A stretch of DNA of 10,193 nt from Acidaminococcus sp. CAG:917 (lineage in GTDB: Bacteria > Bacillota > Clostridia > Christensenellales > CAG-917): the NCBI GenBank assembly GCA_000437555.1, contig FR901026.1:1-10193 (forward strand). The letters run 5' to 3'. Positions 1-5,745 of this stretch are shown here, piece by piece. A model generated the notes under the pieces. The model was not told the origin of the DNA. It was given only the letters and a program-made list of their open reading frames with translations, and did no database searches. The stretch's first letter is position 1. The number at the start of each line of letters is the position of its first letter. The translations under genes were made by a program, and so were the position numbers.

Positions 1-38
1 CGCCATAGTGCCAAATTGATTCTATCGCCCATAAAAGT

Positions 39-82
39 TTGAAAATCTCTTGTATTTGTGTTATAATTATTACACAAATACA
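39..82 (+). promoter_or_regulatory. SigA-type promoter overlapped by a perfect 11-base inverted repeat
   Basis: TTGAAA (39-44) and TATAAT (62-67) are separated by 17 bases, an almost ideal housekeeping promoter. The arms TGTATTTGTGT (51-61) and ACACAAATACA (72-82) are exact reverse complements that flank the -10 box and the expected transcription start. The placement suggests an operator for a dimeric repressor that blocks polymerase. The transcript would run through the VOC relic into the acetyltransferase at 410. The regulator is not in the window. Confidence 0.7.
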
Positions 83-111
83 GCGTAAGAATCGGAGAAA
101 TTCCGCAATGA

Positions 112-450
112 AAAAATCGTCACAATTTTGAGGCAGATGACTTTGACAAGTTTGCTGATAAGTTGAAGTAATGTGATATTGAATATGTCCACACGATTAT
201 GGAGCATTTTTGGGGACAGAGAGGCGTTCACTGATATGATTCCGATAAGCATATTATCGAAGTCGGAGAGAATATGAAGGTCGTATGCAGGCGTTTCTTG
301 GATAGCGGAATGACGCCGGAACAAGTCGCAGAACGCATGGGCGTACCTATTAAATTTATAAATGCTTGTATGCGGAAAGGCTATTTTTTGACAAAGGAAC
401 GAGTAAAATATGAGCTACTCTATAAGGGAAATGCGAAAGGAAGAATATAG
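112..450 (+). pseudogene. Decayed VOC-family (glyoxalase/bleomycin-resistance-like) gene, 5' truncated
   Basis: One forward frame carries the recognisable C-terminal half of a VOC protein: DDFDKFADKLK, then IEYVH, WGQR, DKHIIEVGE, and the C-terminal extension RRFLDSGMTPEQVAERMGVP that many clostridial members have. The frame is broken by TAA at 169-171, where family members continue the helix, and by TGA at 232-234, where a residue before YD is expected. A further TGA lies at 109-111, and the N-terminal half, including its metal-binding strand, is absent. Family members usually run to about 125-150 residues. The longest uninterrupted piece is 274-450 (58 codons), which overlaps the next gene by 41 bases and probably is not made as a useful protein. 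The likely history is a VOC-GNAT operon whose first gene was deleted at the 5' end and then decayed. Family recognition is good; exact boundaries are uncertain. Confidence 0.75.
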
Positions 451-892
451 TCTGCTCAGTGATTTTTTGTACGAAGCAATTTATATTCCGGACGGCACGG
501 CTGCGCCGCCTAAATCAGTGATAACTTGTCCCGAATTGCAAGTATATATTGCAGATTTTGGAAACAGCAAACACGATAAGGCTTTGATTGCAGAAGTTGA
601 CGGAAATATTGTAGGCGCAATATGGGCAAGAATTATGAACGACTACGGACATATTGATGAGAATACGCCTTCCCTTGCGATGTCCGTTCTTAAAGCGCAC
701 AGGAGTATGGGAATCGGAACTTCATTACTCACACAAATGCTGTTAGCGGAAAAAGCTGCCGGCTATGCAAAGCTTTCTTTATCTGTTCAAAAGGATAATT
801 ATGCAGTGAAGCTATATCGAAAAGCGGGATTTAAGACAATTTGCGAGACGGATGAAGAACACATTATGATTGTTGACCTAAATTCTATTTGA
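410..892 (+). CDS. GNAT-family N-acetyltransferase
   Basis: This 160-residue protein has the GNAT fold signature and the usual family length. It would transfer an acetyl group from acetyl-CoA to an amine; the substrate cannot be told. Motif A, the pyrophosphate-binding loop, is AHRSMGIGTSLL (residues 96-107, R/Q-x-x-G-x-G). Motif B is NYAVKLYRKAGF (130-141), with the typical Asn and Tyr that close the active site. An Ala/Ile-rich strand (ALIAEVDGNIVGAIWA, about 58-73) precedes motif A. The ATG at 410 has an AAAGGA at 393-398. It starts inside the tail of the decayed VOC gene, suggesting that the two were once translationally coupled and share the promoter at 39-67. The small-molecule acetyltransferase subtype (resistance, polyamine, peptide) is open. 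Confidence 0.88.
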   Translation: MSYSIREMRKEEYSLLSDFLYEAIYIPDGTAAPPKSVITCPELQVYIADFGNSKHDKALIAEVDGNIVGAIWARIMNDYGHIDENTPSLAMSVLKAHRSMGIGTSLLTQMLLAEKAAGYAKLSLSVQKDNYAVKLYRKAGFKTICETDEEHIMIVDLNSI

Positions 893-1087
893 AAAGTTGA
901 TTTTCAATATATACATGAAAGAGATGCTGAATGTGGCGTACATGCTTCAGACTTGTTTAGACTTGTTCATGCTTTGAATACGGTTGTAATTCAAGCCGGA
1001 AATGAATATGCATACAAATTCGTTTTAGGTTACAACCTCTCCACCACAAAACAGCTACATAGTAGCTGTTTTTCATTACAAAAATAA
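893..1087 (+). other. Open frame continuing past the acetyltransferase stop; possible gene fragment
   Basis: Immediately after the TGA of the acetyltransferase the same frame stays open for 64 codons, to TAA at 1085-1087. Its translation contains ASDLFRLVHALNTVVIQAGN and EYAYKFVLGYNL, which look like amphipathic helices rather than random AT-rich sequence. There is no start codon with a ribosome site in this frame, and the terminator at 1050-1074 lies inside it. It may be the end of a lost gene fused by deletion to the acetyltransferase's 3' side, or chance. I do not recognise a family. Confidence 0.25.
1050..1074 (+). terminator. Intrinsic terminator after the VOC-GNAT unit
   Basis: AACAGCTAC (1050-1058) and GTAGCTGTT (1062-1070) pair perfectly around a 3-base loop, followed by a short T run. 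The stem closely resembles the terminator at 4672-4698. The T run is short, so efficiency may be moderate. Confidence 0.7.
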
Positions 1088-1089
1088 AA

Positions 1090-1392
1090 GGGCTCGAACT
1101 TTGTTTGCTAGGCAAACGATTTTGCACTTTGTGCAAAACTGCGACGGCGTCGGAGCAAAGCTATTTGCTTCGATTTTTGCAAAATCTCGCTTTATCCGCA
1201 TGCTCCTCCTTATCTTCAAAACAGTGTTTTGACGATCTATTAACCGTTATGTAAAAATCCGCAAAAGCCTGCTTTTGCGGAAAGCGAGGAATGCGTTAAA
1301 AAGACGACAAAACAAACAAAGTTTGTTTTAAGTTTAAAGACGACATTCCGAGCAGTCACGCTCGCATTTAAATGCTCGCTGTTGGCGAGCCC
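1090..1392. repeat. Hairpin-dense non-coding element with pairing ends
   Basis: No gene is seen. The ends GGGCTCG (1090-1096) and CGAGCCC (1386-1392) are reverse complements, and the interior is packed with perfect short-loop hairpins: 1103-1117 (6 bp), 1120-1138 (8 bp), 1154-1169 (6 bp), 1172-1186 (6 bp), 1217-1231 (6 bp), 1258-1281 (10-11 bp), 1309-1329 (9 bp) and 1374-1390 (6 bp). A 12-base palindrome GCATTTAAATGC lies at 1364-1375, and GGAATG/CATTCC (1288-1293/1344-1349) encloses the 1309-1329 hairpin. AAAGACGAC occurs twice, near 1300 and 1336. The density is much higher than in other spacers of the window. It could be a dispersed palindromic repeat, a miniature mobile element, or a structured RNA; the sequence alone does not decide. 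Confidence 0.55.
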
Positions 1393-1405
1393 TGCCCACT
1401 CCACC

Positions 1406-1444
1406 AAAAAAACCTAAATCGAATAAATGGGTTTAGTTTTTTTT
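1406..1444 (+). terminator. Probable intrinsic terminator after the hairpin element
   Basis: An A-run plus CTAAA (1414-1418) faces TTTAG (1432-1436) followed by eight T residues, with one bulged C. AAACC/GGTTT is an alternative pairing. The stem is weak and AT-rich but the T run is strong. If it works, something upstream is transcribed, possibly the hairpin element itself. Confidence 0.45.
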
Positions 1445-1450
1445 GTTTTT

Positions 1451-1562
1451 GTCGGATAGCGGGTAACGTCCCGCCACGCTTCAGCGCATGCAGTACGACG
1501 TTAGTTTGCGAAGCAAACGTAATATTGAATATTTGATGAAACTTTTGTATTTATTAAAATTC
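1451..1562. other. Gene-free spacer with further palindromes
   Basis: No coding signal is seen. The stretch to about 1520 is more GC-rich than its surroundings and holds GCGGG/CCCGC (1459-1463/1470-1474), GTTTGC-gaa-GCAAAC (1504-1518) and AATATT-g-AATATT (1521-1533). The GTTTGC/GCAAAC stem is the same as the hairpin at 1103-1117, with a different 3-base loop. This suggests that the repeat element may extend this far, up to the edge of the AT-rich cassette. Confidence 0.4.
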
Positions 1563-1600
1563 TTTACAATTTAAGATTTGTTATGTTATAATATTATAAC
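1563..1600 (+). promoter_or_regulatory. Promoter of the ATPase-nuclease gene with palindrome over the -10
   Basis: TTTACA (1563-1568), an 18-base spacer and TATAAT (1587-1592) with a TGn extension (1584-1586) make a good extended -10 promoter. GTTATAAT|ATTATAAC (1585-1600) is a perfect 16-base palindrome covering the -10 and the start site. It may be an operator, although part of it is forced by the TATAAT sequence. The predicted start near 1599 leaves a short leader to the ATG at 1626. Confidence 0.7.
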
Positions 1601-1625
1601 ACTAATTTCCATAGGAGAAGATTAT

Positions 1626-3335
1626 ATGAGATACGAACCTAAAGTCAATGCTTCTAAAGAATTTAAGGAAATAGCTTTTGATTTTGCAAAACCGTTGGAA
1701 TTGGTTAGAGAGGCCATTAGTAATGCTTTTGATGCTCATGCGAAGAATATAAAAATCGGGTTTGAAATTTTTAATGATTATGGCACTGATATTTTAAAAA
1801 TAATATTAGAAGATGATGGCAATGGTATGGATGAAGAGGGCATGTTCGCTTTTTTTGATTTGGGTAATTCAATAAATGGTAAAAGCAAAAATGCCGAAGG
1901 GAAAAAAGACACTATCGGAGAAAAGGGGCATGGAACGAAAGTTTATTTTAATAGTTCAAAAATTTATTTAGAAACAAAGCAAGACGGGCATTTAATTAGA
2001 GCGACAATGAATGAGCCTTATAAAAATCTATTTAACGATATCATACCAATAGTAGATTATGAAACTGTAGATAGCGAAGGTAATAATTATACGCATATAG
2101 AAGTTTTCGGCTTTAATAATAACAGTTTTGAAAAATTCACGCATAAAAATATAAAAGACTATATTTATTGGTTTACAAAGTTCGGCTCAATTGAAAAGGA
2201 ATTCGGAATAAAAGATAATATTGATGTAAAGTTGCAATTAAAAGGCCTAGATTGTAATACATATGAAGAATTATCTTTCGGACACGTTTTTCCTGACGAA
2301 AGTAAGTCAGTTAGTGCCCTGTTTGATGATTATATGACAGATGCTTCAAACTATTATTGCGCCAAGAAGATAATTGAAGGCACATTGACAAGATTTCCGC
2401 ACATTTCATATCAAGCAATATTTTGCCTGGAAGGTAATAAAGTTAAATATTTGTATAACGAAATGCTTTCTCGTCGCGGTTATTCGGCGCCACGAGGCGC
2501 ATATAGCGTACAAGATCGATATGGCTTATGGCTTTGTAAAGATTTTATTCCAATTCAAAGAAAGAATGAGTGGATAGTTGAGAAAGGAACTGAATATACT
2601 AGGTTTCATGCTTTTATAAACTGTCAAAACTTACAGTTAACAGCGAATCGCGGGTCTGTTGAAAATACAAAGGCAGCAATATTGGAAGATTTAGAAGAAG
2701 TTGCAAGAAATATATATATGTCTTTTACAACTGGTGATGCCTGGAAAGATTTAGAGTGGCTAGACTCGGAAGCCGAAGCGTATAAAACAGATGAGAGCGA
2801 GAAAAAAGACTTTGAATGGCGAATTAAACGTATCAATAGCACAAAAATAGCTAAGGTAGGAGATAATGTTTTAGTAGAGCCTCAAAGTGAAGGAGCTGTT
2901 TTTTCTTTATTTATACAATTAATGGGCATAAATAAGGATTTATTTCCATTTACAATAATAGATTATAATACTCACAAAGGTATAGATATAATTGTTAAAG
3001 GGAAGGATGATTGCCCTATAAAACATTCTAAATTATTTTATGTAGAAATGAAGTATTATTTAGATAAAAAATTTAATCATACTTTTAGAAATTTGAAAGC
3101 AATAATTTGTTGGGATATCAGCACAAATTTAAAAAATAATGAAGAGATAACCGATCTTACGGGCGAAACGCGCACTTTAGAAATAGTTCAACCGGAGAAC
3201 GCTTCAGATTACACTAGGTATTATCTTGTGCAAAAGAGAAGTGATAAAAAAATTGAAATTTTTGTATTAAGATTATATTTGGAAGAAAAGATGGATATTA
3301 GGTTCTATTCGAGACCGGAAGATAGTTGTTTTTGA
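1626..3335 (+). CDS. GHKL ATPase fused to a PD-(D/E)XK nuclease-like domain (putative defence or DNA-processing protein)
   Basis: This 569-residue protein joins two domains. Residues 1-165 form a Bergerat-fold (GHKL) ATPase: N box ELVREAISNAFDA (25-37, Glu29 and Asn33 expected to hold Mg-ATP), G1 box DDGNGM (63-68) and G2 box GEKGHGTK (98-105). The middle part carries LTANRG (338-343), the conserved turn seen in MutL/MORC-like relatives after the ATPase. Residues about 415-545 resemble a restriction-endonuclease fold: helix Glu422 (SEGAVFSLF), Asp454 (KGIDIIV), then Glu474 and Lys476 (VEMK), followed by KAIICWD. All expected catalytic residues seem present, so an ATP-controlled DNA nuclease is inferred. 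The ATG at 1626 has GGAGAAG 5 bases upstream; the in-frame ATG at 1578 lies inside the promoter. The gene has its own promoter and terminator, no partner gene, and is much more AT-rich than its neighbours (14 of 60 G+C at 1741-1800), suggesting transfer. Specificity and biological role are unknown. Confidence 0.8.
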   Translation: MRYEPKVNASKEFKEIAFDFAKPLELVREAISNAFDAHAKNIKIGFEIFNDYGTDILKIILEDDGNGMDEEGMFAFFDLGNSINGKSKNAEGKKDTIGEKGHGTKVYFNSSKIYLETKQDGHLIRATMNEPYKNLFNDIIPIVDYETVDSEGNNYTHIEVFGFNNNSFEKFTHKNIKDYIYWFTKFGSIEKEFGIKDNIDVKLQLKGLDCNTYEELSFGHVFPDESKSVSALFDDYMTDASNYYCAKKIIEGTLTRFPHISYQAIFCLEGNKVKYLYNEMLSRRGYSAPRGAYSVQDRYGLWLCKDFIPIQRKNEWIVEKGTEYTRFHAFINCQNLQLTANRGSVENTKAAILEDLEEVARNIYMSFTTGDAWKDLEWLDSEAEAYKTDESEKKDFEWRIKRINSTKIAKVGDNVLVEPQSEGAVFSLFIQLMGINKDLFPFTIIDYNTHKGIDIIVKGKDDCPIKHSKLFYVEMKYYLDKKFNHTFRNLKAIICWDISTNLKNNEEITDLTGETRTLEIVQPENASDYTRYYLVQKRSDKKIEIFVLRLYLEEKMDIRFYSRPEDSCF

Positions 3336-3352
3336 AAATAACCAAATCTAAC

Positions 3353-3381
3353 ACGGCAAGCACAAATGCTTGCCGTTTTTT
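3353..3381 (+). terminator. Intrinsic terminator of the ATPase-nuclease gene
   Basis: ACGGCAAGC (3353-3361) pairs perfectly with GCTTGCCGT (3368-3376) around a 6-base loop, followed by a T run. It lies 17 bases after the stop codon and closes the AT-rich cassette as a one-gene transcription unit. Confidence 0.9.
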
Positions 3382-3675
3382 GTTAACAGAAAAACGCTCG
3401 TTAGACGGGCGGCTCTAAAATGTCATGCCGAAGAGGTAAAAAAAGTGTCACCCTTGCCAGGATACGGGGTCTACCACTCAATAAATACAAAGAAGAAAAA
3501 GTGTTACATGAATGACATAAATAGTTTAACCCATTAGAATATGGCAGGCAAGATGCTATTTAGGCGAGGTTGAACCAAATGAATATACCCATATTGCGAA
3601 AAACAAGCTGTTTGACGGGTGAATGTTTATTCACCGACTTGTCATAGTGTCGTTTGGGTTTTTTATGTCGCATTG
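3382..3675. other. Gene-free stretch with possible structured RNA (3573-3666)
   Basis: No convincing gene is seen; the longest forward frame I noted is 31 codons (3420-3515) without a ribosome site. Consecutive hairpins occur at 3582-3595 (AATAT/ATATT), 3602-3614 (AAACA/TGTTT) and 3618-3635 (GGTGAAT/ATTCACC). They are followed by TTTGGGTT and a T run to 3666. Two upstream strands, AACCCA (3528-3533) and AACCAAA (3573-3579), could each pair with TTTGGGTT. The lipoprotein promoter starts downstream, so if this is an RNA it is a separate transcript, for which I see no clear promoter. It may equally be debris of a mobile element. Confidence 0.35.
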
Positions 3676-3704
3676 TTGAAAACTCATTCTGTTTGTGCTA
3701 TCAT
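3676..3704 (+). promoter_or_regulatory. Promoter of the lipoprotein gene
   Basis: TTGAAA (3676-3681), a 17-base spacer and TATCAT (3699-3704) with a TGn extension (3696-3698). The predicted transcription start near 3711 gives a leader of about 40 bases containing GGAGGG. Confidence 0.75.
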
Positions 3705-3753
3705 ATATTTAATTAAATAGAGAGAAAAAAATAAAATATCGGAGGGTATTTGA

Positions 3754-4617
3754 TTGAAAAGGATTTATTTGCTTTTAATTATCGTTATTCTTTGTTGTTT
3801 GCCTCTTGCCGCCTGCGACAGCAATGACGGAAACACTGTTTCGGATTTTATTGCAGATGAAACACATTGCGTTGTTGCCTTACCGAATGAATACGATATT
3901 ATCTATACAAATGACGAAATAGCAAGCGTTTCCAAATTCAACAAAGACTTAGACGATGCCGACACAGTAAACGGAAAGCAAAAGAATGATGAATTCAGAT
4001 ATTACAATATTCTCAAAAACGAGCCGTTTAAAATTTTAACGCCTCTTAGCATTATTCAAAATAAAAACGAAAGCGGCCAAACGCTTGTCTATTGGAAAGT
4101 CAATGATAAGCTTTACAAAGACGGAGATAATTATTATTCGTCAAACGAATTTTCATGTGCGCAAGATGCGGAAATAACTCCCGTTTATTATGAATTCCGT
4201 GCTGTTGGAATGTTATTCTATGAAGTCGATGAAAACGATATGCCAAGCATACCCGACGAAGATATCTTTCAAGAAGACGGCAGCATAAAAGAACAGGACG
4301 GCCTTTATTATCTTTACGGCGTTTATGATTTTGAACCTTATCAGGAATTTTGGCGGACTAATTTAACAATTAATTCATATCTGATTAATAGCATGAGCAA
4401 ACAAGTTGCCGAAAATTATTATAAAGATTTTTATACGATAAATATTGAAATTGACAAAGGGAGCCTATTCGATAATGGCAAAATCATAGTTGAAAAGCTC
4501 TACAAAATTGACGGACACGGATATATGACTTACGGAGCTTTGCAACTTATTCCCGCAGACGGTATTATACAGACTTTGTCTATCGGCGGACACGGAATAA
4601 AATATTCATTCATATAA
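3754..4617 (+). CDS. Predicted lipoprotein of unknown function
   Basis: This 287-residue protein is predicted to be exported and lipid-anchored on the outer face of the membrane. Basic residues (KR) are followed by a hydrophobic stretch, LLLIIVILCCLPLAA, and a lipobox ending in Cys21 (L-A-A-C). The start is TTG, chosen because GGAGGG at 3741-3746 sits 7 bases upstream and the signal peptide begins exactly there. The mature part is acidic and rich in Asn and Tyr. Residues 113-130 (YWKVNDKLYKDGDNYYSS) recall the repeat motif of InlB-type beta-grasp modules in surface proteins, a weak similarity only. The last 20 residues (SIGGHGIKY) end on a strand-like segment. It has its own promoter and terminator, so no operon partner gives a hint. 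I do not recognise the family as a whole. Confidence 0.8.
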   Translation: MKRIYLLLIIVILCCLPLAACDSNDGNTVSDFIADETHCVVALPNEYDIIYTNDEIASVSKFNKDLDDADTVNGKQKNDEFRYYNILKNEPFKILTPLSIIQNKNESGQTLVYWKVNDKLYKDGDNYYSSNEFSCAQDAEITPVYYEFRAVGMLFYEVDENDMPSIPDEDIFQEDGSIKEQDGLYYLYGVYDFEPYQEFWRTNLTINSYLINSMSKQVAENYYKDFYTINIEIDKGSLFDNGKIIVEKLYKIDGHGYMTYGALQLIPADGIIQTLSIGGHGIKYSFI

Positions 4618-4671
4618 TTATATCTTATGCGACTGTTTAACAATTTTTTTACGTTGCCGTTTGTTCCTATT

Positions 4672-4698
4672 AAAACAGCTATAACATAGCTGTTTTTT
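4672..4698 (+). terminator. Intrinsic terminator of the lipoprotein gene
   Basis: AAAACAGCTAT (4672-4682) and ATAGCTGTTTT (4686-4696) form a perfect 11-bp stem with a 3-base loop and T tail. With A residues on the 5' side it could act in both directions. The core ACAGCTA is shared with the terminator at 1050-1074. Confidence 0.88.
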
Positions 4699-4827
4699 AT
4701 TTTGCATATATAAGTTGCCGAAAATGCTCTGATTTTTTTACGGTGTGCTAAAGATGCGTTTATATGGTGCAAAAAGATATTCCGCTTTTAATAAAAATTT
4801 TGTGTTTAATTAAATTTATAAGCGGTA

Positions 4828-4855
4828 TGGACATATTTGTTTATTGTGGTATAAT
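4828..4855 (+). promoter_or_regulatory. Promoter of the CMD-flavodoxin operon
   Basis: TGGACA (4828-4833), a 16-base spacer and TATAAT (4850-4855) with a TGn extension (4847-4849). The predicted start near 4862 leaves a leader of about 80 AT-rich bases before the gene. Confidence 0.7.
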
Positions 4856-4944
4856 GTTTAAAAATAAAAATTTGGCTTATCGGTTTCGTTAAAATAAAAA
4901 AATTTTGTTATTGATTTAATTTTTTGGCTCAATAAGAGGTGGAT

Positions 4945-5697
4945 ATGAACAGGATTGAAAGAACCGACGAAAAGTTTAAAGAATTGTTCAAGGCAATGCC
5001 GTCAGACGGAAGCGGGACGGACGGGGAATTTATGCAAATATTGCAGAAATTCATATTCGGTGAGGTGTTTTATCTCGGCTCGCTTGACAGTCGGACGAGG
5101 GAACTTGTTACGGTAACCGTTTTGACGGTAAATCAGACTTTGCCGTAGCTTAAAGCACACATCTCGGCTTGTTTAAATATAGGGGTTGACCCGATAGAGA
5201 TTAGAGAGGCGATATATCAATGTGCGCCGGTCATAGGATTTCCCAAAACATTGAACGCTATCGGAATTATGAACGAGGCTTTCAAAGAAAGCGGAATAGC
5301 CATGCCGTTAAAGGGAGGGAAAACAGTCACGGAAGAAAACAGATATTTGACAGGTCTTGACTTGCAAAATCCCCTTTACGGAAACGAGATAGCCGAAAGG
5401 TATGTTTGGCTTCCCGATGATTTTGCAAAAGCCTTGCCCGCATTTTTGACCGAGTTGCAATTCGGCGATTTTGCATCGAGGGCGGGGTTGGATTCGAAAA
5501 CGAGGGAGCTTTTAATTATATCTGCGCTTGCGGCGTTGGGCGGCTCCGAGATGCAAGTAAAAGCGCATTTTAACGGGGCATTGAAAGCGGGAAACTCAAA
5601 AGAAGAAATCGTATGCGTCTTGGTGCAGGCAATGCCTTATATGGGTATTCCGAGGCTGTTTAACGCTTTGAATTCCATAAGAGAGTATTTTAATTAG
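4945..5697 (+). pseudogene. Double-domain carboxymuconolactone decarboxylase-like protein, interrupted by an in-frame TAG
   Basis: The whole frame encodes two copies of the CMD/AhpD-like helical domain, about residues 25-115 and 155-245 of 250. Both carry the repeated D-S-(R/K)-T-R-E-L signature (SLDSRTREL and GLDSKTREL) and an A(P/Q)..G.PR/K..NA ending. Relatives (COG0599-type) act in peroxide or thiol-linked redox chemistry, but the Cys-x-x-Cys pair of true AhpD is not seen, so activity is unknown. Codon 68 (5146-5148) is TAG between TLP and LKAH, where relatives normally have Gln; one C-to-T change from CAG explains it. The frame is otherwise intact, and no good restart follows it: TTG at 5251 lacks a ribosome site. 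The ATG at 4945 is preferred over GTG at 4939 because GAGGTG overlaps the latter. Either a recent null mutation, a sequencing or assembly error, or amber decoding is possible. Flavodoxin follows in the same operon. Confidence 0.85.
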
Positions 5698-5745
5698 CAT
5701 AGAGTTTAAAAAAAGAAAATCTTTGTTAACATTAAGGAGGTTTTT

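Noticed and set aside
108..131. Short ATG frame with GGAGAA upstream behind the first promoter
   Set aside because: It ends after seven codons and is out of frame with the VOC remnant; a leader peptide cannot be supported.
70..324. 84-residue minus-strand frame
   Set aside because: It is antisense to the VOC remnant, lacks a ribosome site and has no recognisable motif.
1024..1046. tRNA gene ending in CTCCACCA
   Set aside because: Placing the CCA end forces a T arm that does not pair, and no matching 5' acceptor strand is found upstream; the same is true for the copy at 1399-1406.
1090..1392. CRISPR array
   Set aside because: The palindromes differ in sequence and spacing; there is no constant repeat-spacer period and no cas gene.
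1578..1625. Upstream in-frame ATG as start of the ATPase-nuclease, adding 16 residues
   Set aside because: It lies within the promoter, before the predicted transcription start, and has no ribosome site; ATG 1626 has GGAGAAG at proper distance and starts at the conserved N-terminus.
3420..3515. Small 31-codon gene
   Set aside because: No ribosome site or promoter is seen, the product is not recognised, and the length is within chance.
5251..5697. Second half of the CMD-like frame as a separate 148-residue gene
   Set aside because: It begins with TTG in the middle of a conserved domain motif, has no ribosome site, and the frame upstream up to the TAG matches the same family.
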